Assembly (NCBI RefSeq): GCF_000373485.1
Contig: NZ_KB891586.1
Coordinates: 76,734-140,733, forward strand
Reading direction: 5' to 3'
Origin: Dasania marina DSM 21967
GTDB lineage: Bacteria > Pseudomonadota > Gammaproteobacteria > Pseudomonadales > Dasaniaceae
Length of the DNA stretch: 64,000 nucleotides
The notes beneath the pieces were generated by a model. The model saw only the letters and a program-made list of their open reading frames with translations, searched no databases and was not told where the DNA came from. Both the position numbers and the translations under genes were made by a program. Position 1 is the stretch's first letter, and each line of letters starts with the position of its first letter. Of this stretch, positions 19,370-27,426 are shown one piece after another.

Positions 19370-19912
19370 ATGGCCCAAAAAGCAACCATATTCAAAGCTC
19401 AGCTTAATATTGCCGACATGGACAGGCATTATTACCACGAGCACAACCTCACCATCGCCCGTCACCCTTCTGAAACTGACGAGCGCATGATGGTTAGGCT
19501 GGCAGCCTTTGCCCTTAACGCCGATGAGCAGCTGCAACTCACCAAGGGCCTTAGCAATGATGATGAGCCCGACCTATGGCAAAAAAGCCTCTCCGATGAA
19601 ATTGTGCATTGGATAGATTTAGGCATGCCCGACGAAAAACGTATACGTAAAGCTTGCGGCCGCGCGCAAAGGGTCACTATCGTCTGCTATGGTGGTAACC
19701 CTGCCGAACACTGGTATGAAAAAAATGCCAACGCCCTACAACGCTGTCAGAACTTAACCATCATCAATATAGCCAGCGAAGAAAGCCAAGCCTTAACTGA
19801 ACTCACCCAGCGCACCATGCACCTACAGTGCAATATTCAGGATGAGCAACTGTGGTGTAGCAGCGAGCAAGGCAGCGTTACCCTCACCCCCCAATACTGG
19901 CTACGCCGTTAA
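19370..19912 (+). CDS. yaeQ: YaeQ family protein
   Basis: At 180 residues it matches E. coli YaeQ throughout: ATIFKAQLNIADMDRHYY at the start, LTIARHPSETDERMMVRL, DDEPDLWQ, and DLGMPDEKRIRKAC. YaeQ has a PD-(D/E)XK nuclease-like fold but its biochemical role is not established. The gene starts 132 bp after the SOS-type gene and could lie in the same transcript, since no terminator separates them. Confidence 0.92.
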   Translation: MAQKATIFKAQLNIADMDRHYYHEHNLTIARHPSETDERMMVRLAAFALNADEQLQLTKGLSNDDEPDLWQKSLSDEIVHWIDLGMPDEKRIRKACGRAQRVTIVCYGGNPAEHWYEKNANALQRCQNLTIINIASEESQALTELTQRTMHLQCNIQDEQLWCSSEQGSVTLTPQYWLRR

Positions 19913-19921
19913 CTCGCTGCC

Positions 19922-20218
19922 ATGGCTTACCTGCATTTAATTTTACATATAGTCGTGCCGCTGGCTGTAGCGATCATCGCCTTCAGGGCGCAGTGGCAGC
20001 GCGCTTTTTGCATTATGCTAGCCACCATGCTGATCGATGCCGACCATCTATTGGCCACACCCCTATACGATCCCCAGCGTTGTAGCATAGGCTTTCACCC
20101 CCTACACCAATACTGGGCCATAGCTGTTTATGTCACGGCCTGTTTTTACAAGCCCAGCCGCTTAATCGGTTTAGGGTTGGTCATACACATGCTGCTAGAT
20201 GGCATAGACTGCCTCTAA
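19922..20218 (+). CDS. Small His/Asp-rich membrane protein (DUF6122-like)
   Basis: At 98 residues it has three hydrophobic segments and several metal-ligand-like motifs: LHLILHIVVP, IDADHL, HPLHQYW and HMLLDGIDC. The pattern recalls small membrane metal-dependent hydrolase-like proteins (YdjM/DUF6122). It begins 9 bp after the yaeQ stop, so it is probably co-transcribed. Function unknown. Confidence 0.65.
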   Translation: MAYLHLILHIVVPLAVAIIAFRAQWQRAFCIMLATMLIDADHLLATPLYDPQRCSIGFHPLHQYWAIAVYVTACFYKPSRLIGLGLVIHMLLDGIDCL

Positions 20219-20249
20219 GCCCCCGCTCTAATGCCAAACCCTAGACACA

Positions 20250-20279
20250 AAAAAAGCCTTAATACCGAGTATTAAGGCT
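20250..20279 (-). terminator. Rho-independent terminator for the leftward 94-residue gene
   Basis: AGCCTTAATAC and GTATTAAGGCT form a perfect 11-bp stem with a 3-nt loop. A run of A on the left is a T-run when read leftward. Confidence 0.8.
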
Positions 20280-20352
20280 AATAGGGATGATGGACCTGGT
20301 TACTGCTCTTTCACTACGACAACGCTTACATCTACTACTTTAAATCGGTTTG

Positions 20353-20637
20353 CTAGCCCACGCTGCGCAGCTGGCTACTATTATGACTGTGTACCTCGCC
20401 ACCATAACTAATTAGCCGCTGGGATTTCATTAGCGCCAAGGTGGCGGGATCTACGGAATCTAAAAAGGCATCAAACTGGCGGCTAATGCCGGGGTCGCGG
20501 GTTTGGTCACAGTAACGAATCAAGGCGCGCATATCGTTTTCATCGCTTAGGCGACACTTCTCACCGGTTTTACCCGTTACCACCAAACCCAAACGGTATA
20601 GATGAAAAATGCTGGACTGTGTAAAAATTATGCTCAT
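20353..20637 (-). CDS. Small soluble protein, unknown function
   Basis: A 94-residue protein without signal or membrane segments. AGGA lies about 8 nt before the ATG and a good terminator follows the stop, which supports a real single-gene unit. The sequence has RLSDENDMRALIRYCDQTRD and a C-terminal His/Ser-rich tail. I do not recognise the family. A 12-bp palindrome, TCACTATAGTGA at 20774-20785, lies in its upstream region and could be an operator. Confidence 0.6.
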   Translation of the reverse strand: MSIIFTQSSIFHLYRLGLVVTGKTGEKCRLSDENDMRALIRYCDQTRDPGISRQFDAFLDSVDPATLALMKSQRLISYGGEVHSHNSSQLRSVG

Positions 20638-20773
20638 GAGAGTATCCTACTGTCGGAGGTGCCCCTAAGCTAAAAGGGGCTAAGTGCTGTCAGTAAAGCC
20701 CTTGGCCGCTCACTTGTCATGGCCGAACCGCGATATTAACCACTCCATACCCAGGAATGAGAGCAGCGTCACA

Positions 20774-20785
20774 TCACTATAGTGA
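20774..20785. promoter_or_regulatory. Palindrome upstream of the 94-residue gene
   Basis: TCACTATAGTGA is a perfect 12-bp palindrome in the 282-bp gap between this gene and dcd. It could bind a dimeric regulator. I cannot name one, and chance is possible. Confidence 0.25.
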
Positions 20786-20835
20786 CAGCGCCGTCCTAAC
20801 AACTTTTATCAGTTTGATTTTTTCAAAAAAGCATA

Positions 20836-20864
20836 AAAAAAGCACAGCTTGCGCTGTGCTTTTT
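20836..20864. terminator. Bidirectional terminator downstream of dcd
   Basis: AGCACAGC and GCTGTGCT form a perfect 8-bp stem with a 4-nt loop, flanked by A-run on the left and T-run on the right. It lies 56 bp past the dcd stop in the leftward direction. Confidence 0.85.
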
Positions 20865-20919
20865 CAATGACGTAATGCTACTTAAGCCTATAGGTATTAG
20901 CCGTAAAAGGCTTAAGCGC

Positions 20920-21489
20920 TTAGGTTTTTGGCAGCGTAACGCCAGTTTGGCCTTGGTATTTACCGCCTTTATCTTTGTAGCTTACATCGCACACTTCATC
21001 TGACTCAAAAAACAACATTTGCGCAATACCTTCGTTAGCATAGATTTTTGCCGGCAAAGTAGTGGTATTCGAAAACTCTAAGGTAACATGGCCTTCCCAC
21101 TCTGGCTCTAACGGTGTGACGTTAACAATAATGCCACAGCGAGCATAAGTGGATTTACCCAGGCACACCGTCAACACGCTGCGCGGTATACGAAAATACT
21201 CGACTGTGCGTGCTAAGGCGAAAGAGTTGGGGGGGATAATACACTCGTCCCCCACCATATCCACAAAGCTGTTTTCATCAAAGTTTTTAGGATCTACCGT
21301 GGCAGAGTGCACATTGGTAAACACTTTAAACTCATTAGAGCAGCGCACATCATAGCCATAGCTGGAAGTACCATAAGAGATTAAACGATCGCCATTTTCA
21401 CCATAACGTACCTGGCCCGCCTCAAAAGGCTCTATCATGCCATGTTGCTCTGACATACGGCGTATCCAATGATCTGATTTAATACTCAT
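20920..21489 (-). CDS. dcd: dCTP deaminase
   Basis: Converts dCTP to dUTP and ammonia, supplying dUTP for dTMP synthesis. The length of 189 residues is standard for the proteobacterial enzyme. The active-site stretches [10 protein letters not shown] and [16 protein letters not shown] (general-base Glu) and the C-terminal [12 protein letters not shown] are intact. AGGA precedes the ATG. It follows apbC by 38 bp on the same strand. Confidence 0.96.
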   Translation of the reverse strand: MSIKSDHWIRRMSEQHGMIEPFEAGQVRYGENGDRLISYGTSSYGYDVRCSNEFKVFTNVHSATVDPKNFDENSFVDMVGDECIIPPNSFALARTVEYFRIPRSVLTVCLGKSTYARCGIIVNVTPLEPEWEGHVTLEFSNTTTLPAKIYANEGIAQMLFFESDEVCDVSYKDKGGKYQGQTGVTLPKT

Positions 21490-21527
21490 GCGGTTTCCTA
21501 TCTCTGTGTCTCTAACTCATTAAACAA

Positions 21528-22625
21528 TTAATCGTTGCTTATCACTATCTCTGGCATCGCGGAGCTGGCCAGTGAGTGGCGCAGTGCCAACTGGGCGGCC
21601 ATATTACGCGCAATGTCGCCATAAAGAGAAGCAATTTCCCCCTCAGGCTCAGCAATCACCGTAGGCCTGCCGGCATCGGTTTGCTGACGAATAGTAAGCG
21701 ATAACGGCAGCGCACCCAATAGTGGCACCCCATATTGCTGGGCTATGCGCTGGCCACCGCCCTCACCAAAAATATGCTCTTGATGGCCGCAGGCGCTGCA
21801 AATATGGGTGGCCATATTCTCCACTACCCCCAATACCGGCACATTCACTTTCTTGAACATCTCTATACCTTTTTTAGCATCCAACAGCGCGATATCCTGC
21901 GGCGTGGTGACGATTACCGAGCCCGCTACCGGCACCCGCTGCGATAAGGTCAGCTGTATATCACCAGTGCCCGGTGGCATATCAATAATCAAATAATCCA
22001 AATCCTGCCAATGGGTTTGACGCAACAGCTGCTCTAAAGCACCACTGGCCATGGGGCCGCGCCATACCATGGGGGTTTGCTCAGTCACCAAGTAAGCCAT
22101 AGACATACTCTGCAAACCTAGCGCGCACACTGGCTGCATACCCTTTTCACCATGGGGCTCGGGCCTAGTACCTTCGGCAACACCTAGCATCAGCGCCTGA
22201 CTGGGGCCGTAGATATCGGCATCTAACAAGCCCACCTTGGCACCATCGCGCACTAAGGCTAGGGCAATATTAACCGCCGTGGTGGACTTACCCACCCCGC
22301 CCTTACCTGAAGCCACCGCAATAATATTTTTTACCCCCGCCAAAGCCTGTTGATTTGCGGGGGTGGGGTTGGTGGTAATCTGGCTAGTAATCGCTACCGT
22401 GACACTGAGACCGGGTAGTGCTTGCTCTATATGTTGCGCTATTGCCGCCTCGCGCTGCGCCTGCACACTGTGCATGGGGTAAGGTAGCTCTAGCGATAAA
22501 TTCAGCGTGTCACCACTAAACGTCATCGCCTTAATGGCTTGCACATCCAACAAACTGCGTTGTAAATGTGGCTCCACATAGCTTAATAAACATTCTTCAA
22601 CGTGCTGCTGGCTGTACTGACTCAT
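21528..22625 (-). CDS. apbC: Iron-sulfur cluster carrier protein ApbC (Mrp)
   Basis: P-loop NTPase that binds and transfers Fe-S clusters in the cytoplasm. An N-terminal MIP18/DUF59-like domain (about 1-90) is followed by the deviant Walker A ASGKGGVGKSTTAVN near 110, DADIYGPS, and the cluster-binding CSAC in a late loop. At 365 residues it has the family length. The frame also has a GTG four codons upstream, but the ATG at 22625 fits the family start. It is divergent from metG, the classic apbC-metG arrangement. Confidence 0.94.
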   Translation of the reverse strand: MSQYSQQHVEECLLSYVEPHLQRSLLDVQAIKAMTFSGDTLNLSLELPYPMHSVQAQREAAIAQHIEQALPGLSVTVAITSQITTNPTPANQQALAGVKNIIAVASGKGGVGKSTTAVNIALALVRDGAKVGLLDADIYGPSQALMLGVAEGTRPEPHGEKGMQPVCALGLQSMSMAYLVTEQTPMVWRGPMASGALEQLLRQTHWQDLDYLIIDMPPGTGDIQLTLSQRVPVAGSVIVTTPQDIALLDAKKGIEMFKKVNVPVLGVVENMATHICSACGHQEHIFGEGGGQRIAQQYGVPLLGALPLSLTIRQQTDAGRPTVIAEPEGEIASLYGDIARNMAAQLALRHSLASSAMPEIVISND

Positions 22626-22850
22626 GTTAAAACCCACTGCTGGTAAACGATAAACGGGGGCCAGTATACGCGGGCTTTGGCCCTAGGTAAAAAAGCCTGT
22701 TAAATAAAGCTGTTAGCGAAAATTTGCACATGAAATATCCGCTCAAAACCGCTATAGTAGCGGGCTTTAAACGACTATCTCACAAGCAGCGTGCGCGCAG
22801 CACCCATTCAACATCTATTCAAGCACCCCAGGTAAGGTAAGCAAACCACT

Positions 22851-24941
22851 ATGTCAGAGCAGCAGCACACGGCCCGCAAAATCCTCGTCACCAGCGCCCT
22901 ACCCTACGCCAACGGTTCATTGCATTTAGGGCACTTGCTAGAGACCATACAAACTGACATCTGGGTACGTTTTCAAAAGCAACGCGGCCACCAGTGCACC
23001 TATGTTTGCGCCGACGACGCCCACGGCACCGCCATTATGCTCACCGCCGAAAAGAACGGCCTCAGCCCCGAGCAGCAAATTGCCAATGTGAAAGCCGAGC
23101 ACGAAAAAGATTTTGACGGTTTTTTGATAGACTTTGATAACTACCACACCACCCACAGCGAAGAAAACAAAATCCTGTCGGAAGATTTCTATAAAAAACT
23201 ACTCGCCAACGGTCATATCGCCAGCCGCGAAATCACTCAGTTATTTGACCCCGAAAAAGAGTTGTTCTTGGCCGACCGTTACATCAAAGGCACCTGCCCC
23301 AAATGTAAAACCGACGACCAATACGGCGACAACTGCGAAGCCTGTGGCGCCACCTACAGCCCGGCTGATTTAATCGATCCTAAATCAGCCATCTCAGGTG
23401 CTACCCCGGTTGAGAAGCAATCGACCCACTACTTTTTAACCCTAGCCTCCTTTGAAGACATGTTGAAAGAGTGGACCCAAAGTGGCCGCCTACAACCGCA
23501 AATCGCCAACAAGCTTAACGAATGGCTAGAACCTGGCCTGCAAGAGTGGGACATCTCCCGCGATGCGCCCTACTTTGGCTTTGAGATTCCCGATGCCCCA
23601 GGCAAATACTTTTACGTATGGCTGGACGCTCCCATAGGCTACATGGCCAGTTTCAAAAACTACTGCGATAATGCCGCTATCAATACCAACGGCCTTAGCT
23701 TTGAAGAATTCTGGGGCAAAGATTCCGATGCCGAGCTTTACCACTTTATCGGTAAAGACATCATCAACTTCCACGGCTTATTCTGGCCCGCCATGTTGGA
23801 ATCTGCGGGTTACCGCAAGCCTAGCGCGATTTTTGCCCATGGTTTTCTAACTGTTAACCAACAAAAAATGTCTAAGTCACGCGGCACCTTTATCAAAGCA
23901 CAAACCTACCTTGAGCACTTAGATGCCGAGTACCTGCGCTACTACTACGCCGCCAAGCTGTCAGCAGCCGTTGACGATATAGACTTAAACCTCACCGACT
24001 TTGTGCAACGGGTTAACTCTGATTTGGTCGGCAAGGTCATCAACATCGCCAGCCGCAGCGCCAAGTTTATTACCAAGAAACACGATGGCATTATGGCTGC
24101 CGAGTTAGATAACCCCGAGTTATGGCAACAAGGCGTAAGCAAAGGCGAAGAAATCGCCAAGCACTTTGAGCAGCGCGAATACAGCAAAGCCCTACGCGAA
24201 ATCATGGCGCTGGCCGATGCCACCAACGAATACTTCGACAGCCAAGAGCCATGGGCACTAGCTAAGCAAGAAGGCCAAGAGCAAAAGGTACTGGCCATTA
24301 GCTCGCAGTGCGTCAACATGTTCCGCCTCATCATGACCTACTTAAAGCCCATCTTGCCGATAACTGCCGCCAAAGCCGAAGCCTTCTTAAACTGCGAATT
24401 GCTGTGGGTGGGCGACATAAAGCCTTTACTCAGTCATCAAATCAACAAGTTCAAACCGATGATGTCACGCATAGAAATCGAAAAAGTCGACGCCATTATA
24501 GAGGCCAGCAAATCAGATCAGGCCGACGAAGCCGCTAAAACTGACAAGAAAGCTGAGAAAAAAGCCAAACAACAAAAGCTCTCTAGTCAAAACAAGGCCG
24601 AGCCAGAAACACCCAGCGAAATCGAATTTGAAGACTTCGCCAAGGTAGACCTGCGCATCGTCGAGATTATCAATGCGGAGCATGTTGAAGGTGCCGATAA
24701 GTTATTGAAATTAACATTGAGCCTGGGTGAAGAGCAAAAACAAGTATTTGCCGGTATCAAGAGCGCCTACGCGCCAGAGGATTTAATAGGCAAGTTGACG
24801 GTAATGGTGGCGAACTTGAAACCACGTAAGATGCGTTTTGGCATGTCGGAGGGCATGGTGTTAGCAGCAGGGCCAGGGGGCGAGGATATTTGGTTGCTGG
24901 AACCGCATAAAGGGGCACAGGCGGGGATGCGGGTTAAGTAA
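22851..24941 (+). CDS. metG: Methionyl-tRNA synthetase
   Basis: Class I aminoacyl-tRNA synthetase charging tRNA-Met. The 696 residues include the signature HLGH (HIGH) near 24, the zinc knuckle CPKC...CEAC near 146-161, and KMSKS at about 340. A charged Lys/Ala-rich linker (about 545-590) leads to the C-terminal EMAP/Trbp111-like tRNA-binding dimerisation domain (about 595-696, [11 protein letters not shown]). AGGTAAG lies before the ATG. A long repeat patch with no gene follows. Confidence 0.97.
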   Translation: MSEQQHTARKILVTSALPYANGSLHLGHLLETIQTDIWVRFQKQRGHQCTYVCADDAHGTAIMLTAEKNGLSPEQQIANVKAEHEKDFDGFLIDFDNYHTTHSEENKILSEDFYKKLLANGHIASREITQLFDPEKELFLADRYIKGTCPKCKTDDQYGDNCEACGATYSPADLIDPKSAISGATPVEKQSTHYFLTLASFEDMLKEWTQSGRLQPQIANKLNEWLEPGLQEWDISRDAPYFGFEIPDAPGKYFYVWLDAPIGYMASFKNYCDNAAINTNGLSFEEFWGKDSDAELYHFIGKDIINFHGLFWPAMLESAGYRKPSAIFAHGFLTVNQQKMSKSRGTFIKAQTYLEHLDAEYLRYYYAAKLSAAVDDIDLNLTDFVQRVNSDLVGKVINIASRSAKFITKKHDGIMAAELDNPELWQQGVSKGEEIAKHFEQREYSKALREIMALADATNEYFDSQEPWALAKQEGQEQKVLAISSQCVNMFRLIMTYLKPILPITAAKAEAFLNCELLWVGDIKPLLSHQINKFKPMMSRIEIEKVDAIIEASKSDQADEAAKTDKKAEKKAKQQKLSSQNKAEPETPSEIEFEDFAKVDLRIVEIINAEHVEGADKLLKLTLSLGEEQKQVFAGIKSAYAPEDLIGKLTVMVANLKPRKMRFGMSEGMVLAAGPGGEDIWLLEPHKGAQAGMRVK

Positions 24942-25026
24942 CTCGACTTTTTGAGCACGAACCTTTTTCTCGCTGTTATTTGAGTTAAGGTTTCGCCCTT
25001 CTGGGCGAGATACTTTCTTTTGCTTG

Positions 25027-25109
25027 CTCACAAATTGCATGCAATTTGGACGCCTGTCTTACAAAAGGCGCCCGTAGGGTGAAAAAAGTGCGAAGAGCAT
25101 TTTTGAATC
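25027..25109 (+). repeat. 85-bp hairpin module, copy 1
   Basis: It starts CTCACAAATT, has GGACGCC, GGCGCCCG and AGGGTGAA in the centre, and ends TTTGAATC. The first stem is the palindrome CAAATTGCATGCAATTTG. It sits in the loop of the first hairpin of the larger element, replacing the short loop seen in the right copy. Confidence 0.85.
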
Positions 25110-25174
25110 AAAGAAAGTATCCAAAGAAAACGGCCCCCCTAGTCCATCGCCCGCTACGCGGGTGCCCTGTGCTA

Positions 25175-25261
25175 CTCACAAATTTCGCTTAAGGCGGAAT
25201 TTGGACGCCAGTTTCATAATGGCGCCCGAAGGGTGAAAATACGCCTTAGCGTATTTGAATC
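25175..25261 (+). repeat. 85-bp hairpin module, copy 2
   Basis: It has the same conserved core as copy 1. The third stem is AAATACGC with GCGTATTT around CTTA. It lies directly after GTGCTA of the larger element, where the right copy has no insert. Confidence 0.85.
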
Positions 25262-25318
25262 AAAAACTTACGGCCGCTGCGGAACTCGCACAAAAAACGA
25301 TACTCAATCGTTTTTGCA

Positions 25319-25406
25319 CTCACAAATTTCGCCTAGGGGGAAATTTGGACGCCTGCAGTATAAAAGGCGCCCGCAGGGTGAATAAATGCATAAGCATTTA
25401 TGAATC
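25319..25406 (+). repeat. 85-bp hairpin module, copy 3
   Basis: It has the same conserved core. The third stem is ATAAATGC with GCATTTAT around ATAA, so both arms differ from copy 2 but still pair perfectly. It lies just after the ACTCA-loop hairpin of the larger element. Confidence 0.85.
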
Positions 25407-25551
25407 TGACAGTCCTCGCTACTACGTGCCGTAGCTTTCCTCCGTTGCTCGGCGATTCCCAAGGGGAGATTGGGTGCTTCGTAGCAGATAATGGAGGTAA
25501 TGAAGGGCTGGTTACAAGAAGTCATTAGCGGACAATTAAAATGCATACCCT

Positions 25552-25746
25552 GTCATCCCGGCGGACGCCGGGGTCCAGAAAACAAGAGTGGAGAAAACAC
25601 TCTACACAGCAACCGATCTTCCCTTAGCAATAGGTCTAAAGGGCGCTTCGTAGCTAAGCTTGCGTATGATATGGTTCCTTTACTCAAAGAAAGAAAGAAC
25701 CAACAAAGTAATTACCAACTGTCATCCCAACGAACACGAGGATCCA
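25552..25746. repeat. Two short GTCATCCC...ATCCAG-type palindromes
   Basis: GTCATCCCGGCGGACGCC with GGGGTCCAG at 25552-25579, and a decayed copy GTCATCCCAACGAACACG with AGGATCCAG at 25721-25746. Both lie in the spacer between the two arms of the large inverted element. Confidence 0.7.
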
Positions 25747-25776
25747 GCCAACACAAAACGGCACAAACAAAACGTC

Positions 25777-26019
25777 CTACGGAGCACCCGACTTCCCCTT
25801 GGGAATCGCCGAGCAACGGAGATTTTTAACGGGGCGAAGTAGTGACGGATGTCTGAGTATTTTTTGATTAAGTATCAAAAAATGCGAGTTCCGGAACGAC
25901 CGTTAAAAATCGAGTAGCGCAGGGTATCGGCGCAGCCGACGATGGATTAGGGGTGGCCTTTCTTTTGGTTACTTTTCTTTGGCCACGCAAAGAAAAGTCA
26001 CTCGCCTAGCAAGGCGAAA
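25777..26019 (-). repeat. Multi-hairpin element, right copy (uninterrupted, inverted)
   Basis: The reverse complement begins TTTCGCCTTGCTAGGCGAG and ends near GGGTGCTCCGTAG. Stems are ACTTTTCTTT with AAAGAAAAGT, TCGGC with GCCGA around TGC, and TTTTTTGAT with ATCAAAAAA around ACTTA. It carries none of the 85-bp modules. Confidence 0.85.
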
Positions 26020-26072
26020 AAAATGCTTAGCTAAAAAAGATCAACCAGAAACAAACAAGAGCAAAAACATAA

Positions 26073-26218
26073 ATACCGGATCAACTCCTGCATGACAAAA
26101 ACACAAGCAACACCATAAATGCTGGGTCAGACCCAGCATGACAAACACACCAACACGTCATTCCGGCGAAAGCCGGAATCCAGAAAAAGGAACGCAGATA
26201 CCGGATCAAGTCCGGTAT
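26073..26218. repeat. Cluster of short palindromic repeats abutting rnfA
   Basis: There are four units. One is degenerate, ACCGGATCAACTCCTGCATGACA (26075-26097). The second is ATGCTGGGT/ACCCAGCAT (26119-26139). The third is GTCATTCCGGCGAAAGCC with GGAATCCAG (26157-26183). The fourth is ATACCGGA/TCCGGTAT with loop TCAAG (26198-26218). The last ends 9 nt before the rnfA start codon. Confidence 0.8.
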
Positions 26219-26227
26219 GACAAAACC

Positions 26228-26806
26228 ATGCTAGCCGACTACGCACTACTACTCATCAGCGCCGTACTAGTTAACAACTTCGTACTGGTACAGTTTTTAG
26301 GGCTATGCCCCTTTATGGGCGTGTCCAACAAACTGGAAACTGCCATAGGTATGTCCAGCGCCACCACCTTCGTGCTCACCCTAGCCTCCATCTGCAGCTG
26401 GTTAACCTACCAATGGCTGCTAGTGCCACTGGGTTTAGAATACCTGCGCACCATCTCCTTTATTTTAGTAATCGCCGTAGTGGTACAGTTCACCGAAATG
26501 GTGGTGCGCAAAACCAGTCCGCTGCTCTACAAAGTGCTGGGGGTATTTTTACCACTCATCACCACCAACTGCGCGGTGCTAGGTGTAGCCTTATTAAACA
26601 TCAACAAAAGCCACAGCTTTATGGAGTCAGCCTTGTATGGCTTTGGTGCCGCTGCTGGCTTCTCGTTAGTGTTGGTGTTATTTGCCGCCATGCGCGAGCG
26701 CTTAGCCGCCGCCGATGTGCCCACGCCGTTTAAAGGTGCCGCCATCGGTATGATTACTGCTGGCTTAATGTCGCTGGCCTTTATGGGCTTTGCTGGGTTG
26801 GTGTAA
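26228..26806 (+). CDS. rnfA: Rnf electron-transport complex subunit A
   Basis: Six-helix inner-membrane subunit of the Rnf (Rsx) complex, which couples ferredoxin/NADH electron transfer to ion movement. The 192 residues from the ATG at 26228 match the family (E. coli RsxA is 193), with [19 protein letters not shown] and [13 protein letters not shown], whose cysteines bind the membrane 2Fe-2S cluster. The frame is open 30 codons further upstream, but that part is translated repeat. There is no Shine-Dalgarno sequence: a repeat hairpin ends 9 nt before the ATG. Its stop overlaps the rnfB start in TAATG. Confidence 0.95.
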   Translation: MLADYALLLISAVLVNNFVLVQFLGLCPFMGVSNKLETAIGMSSATTFVLTLASICSWLTYQWLLVPLGLEYLRTISFILVIAVVVQFTEMVVRKTSPLLYKVLGVFLPLITTNCAVLGVALLNINKSHSFMESALYGFGAAAGFSLVLVLFAAMRERLAAADVPTPFKGAAIGMITAGLMSLAFMGFAGLV

Positions 26807-27426
26807 TGATAGAGTTAATCAGCCAATACCCACTACTCACCGCCGTGGCCGCCTTGGTTGCCCTAAGCATACCCTTTGGCGCCTTATTAGGCTTTGCCGC
26901 TATTCGTTTTAAAACCGAAGGCAACCCTATAATCGATCAAATAGAAGCGCTGCTGCCGCAAACTCAATGTGGCCAGTGCAGCTACCCCGGTTGCCGCCCC
27001 TATGCCGAGGCCATAGCCAATGGCGAAGCCATTAACAAATGCCCGCCCGGCGGCGAAACCACCATACACGACTTGGCTAACCTGTTAGATGTAGAGCCGC
27101 TACCACTAGATGCCGAGCACGGCGCCGAAGACGTTAAAAAAATCGCCTATGTACGCGAAGACGAGTGCATAGGTTGCACCAAGTGCATACAGGCCTGCCC
27201 CGTGGATGCCATTTTGGGTGCTGCTAAACAAATGCACACCGTGATCGCCGATGAATGTACCGGTTGCGACTTATGCGTAGAGCCTTGCCCAGTAGACTGT
27301 ATAGATATGCTTCCCATACAAACCACCGTGCAAAGCTGGAGCTGGCAATTACCCCCCTCACCGGAAGAGCGGCTTAACCGCGCCAGCATCATCGCCACCG
27401 ACCGCGAGCCGGAGGCCAGCGTATGA
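26806..27426 (+). CDS. rnfB: Rnf complex subunit B, polyferredoxin
   Basis: Membrane-anchored iron-sulfur subunit that accepts electrons for the Rnf complex. The protein has 206 residues: an N-terminal helix (about 8-30), a 4Fe-4S site [12 protein letters not shown]...KCPPGG, and two ferredoxin motifs [14 protein letters not shown] and [14 protein letters not shown]. The start overlaps the rnfA stop by one base and the stop overlaps the rnfC start by 4 bp, so translation is coupled. Confidence 0.95.
   Translation: MIELISQYPLLTAVAALVALSIPFGALLGFAAIRFKTEGNPIIDQIEALLPQTQCGQCSYPGCRPYAEAIANGEAINKCPPGGETTIHDLANLLDVEPLPLDAEHGAEDVKKIAYVREDECIGCTKCIQACPVDAILGAAKQMHTVIADECTGCDLCVEPCPVDCIDMLPIQTTVQSWSWQLPPSPEERLNRASIIATDREPEASV

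Larger units (their letters stand above)
24991..25486 (+). repeat. Multi-hairpin element, left copy (interrupted by three modules)
   Basis: It begins TTTCGCCCTTCTGGGCGAG and ends near GGGTGCTTCGTAGC. With the three ~85-bp modules removed it is about 238 bp and aligns end to end with the reverse complement of 25777-26019. Stems include ATACTTTCTTT with AAAGAAAGTAT, CCCGC with GCGGG, and AAAAACGAT with ATCGTTTTT around loop ACTCA. Between the copies the stems differ but stay paired. Confidence 0.85.
24942..26227. other. Gene-free repeat patch between metG and rnfA
   Basis: This 1.29-kb stretch contains only repeats: two inverted copies of a multi-hairpin element (24991-25486 and 25777-26019), three ~85-bp modules inside the left copy, and at least five short GTCATNCC...ATCCAG or ACCGGATCA-type palindromes. 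Reading frames here are repeat-derived and share no protein family I know. No promoter for rnfA can be picked with confidence. Confidence 0.85.

Noticed and set aside
20638-20835. Possible tRNA or small RNA in the gap before dcd
   Set aside because: I could not fold a cloverleaf, and there are only short stems besides the terminator.
25027-25406. Three regularly placed repeats considered as a CRISPR-like array
   Set aside because: The units are ~85 bp with internal hairpins, the spacers are unequal parts of another repeat, and no cas genes are present.
25304-25842. Reading frames of 60-112 codons on both strands in the metG-rnfA gap
   Set aside because: They run through palindromic repeats, have no ribosome-binding sites, and their translations are repeat-derived (for example the HPGGRRGPENK type).
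25871-25885. TTGAT-N5-ATCAA as an FNR site for rnf
   Set aside because: The spacing is one base too long, and the sequence is the stem of the multi-hairpin element, which pairs with different bases in the other copy.
26138-26227. N-terminal 30-codon extension of rnfA
   Set aside because: The extension is translated from the palindromic repeats, while RnfA homologues begin at the ATG at 26228.
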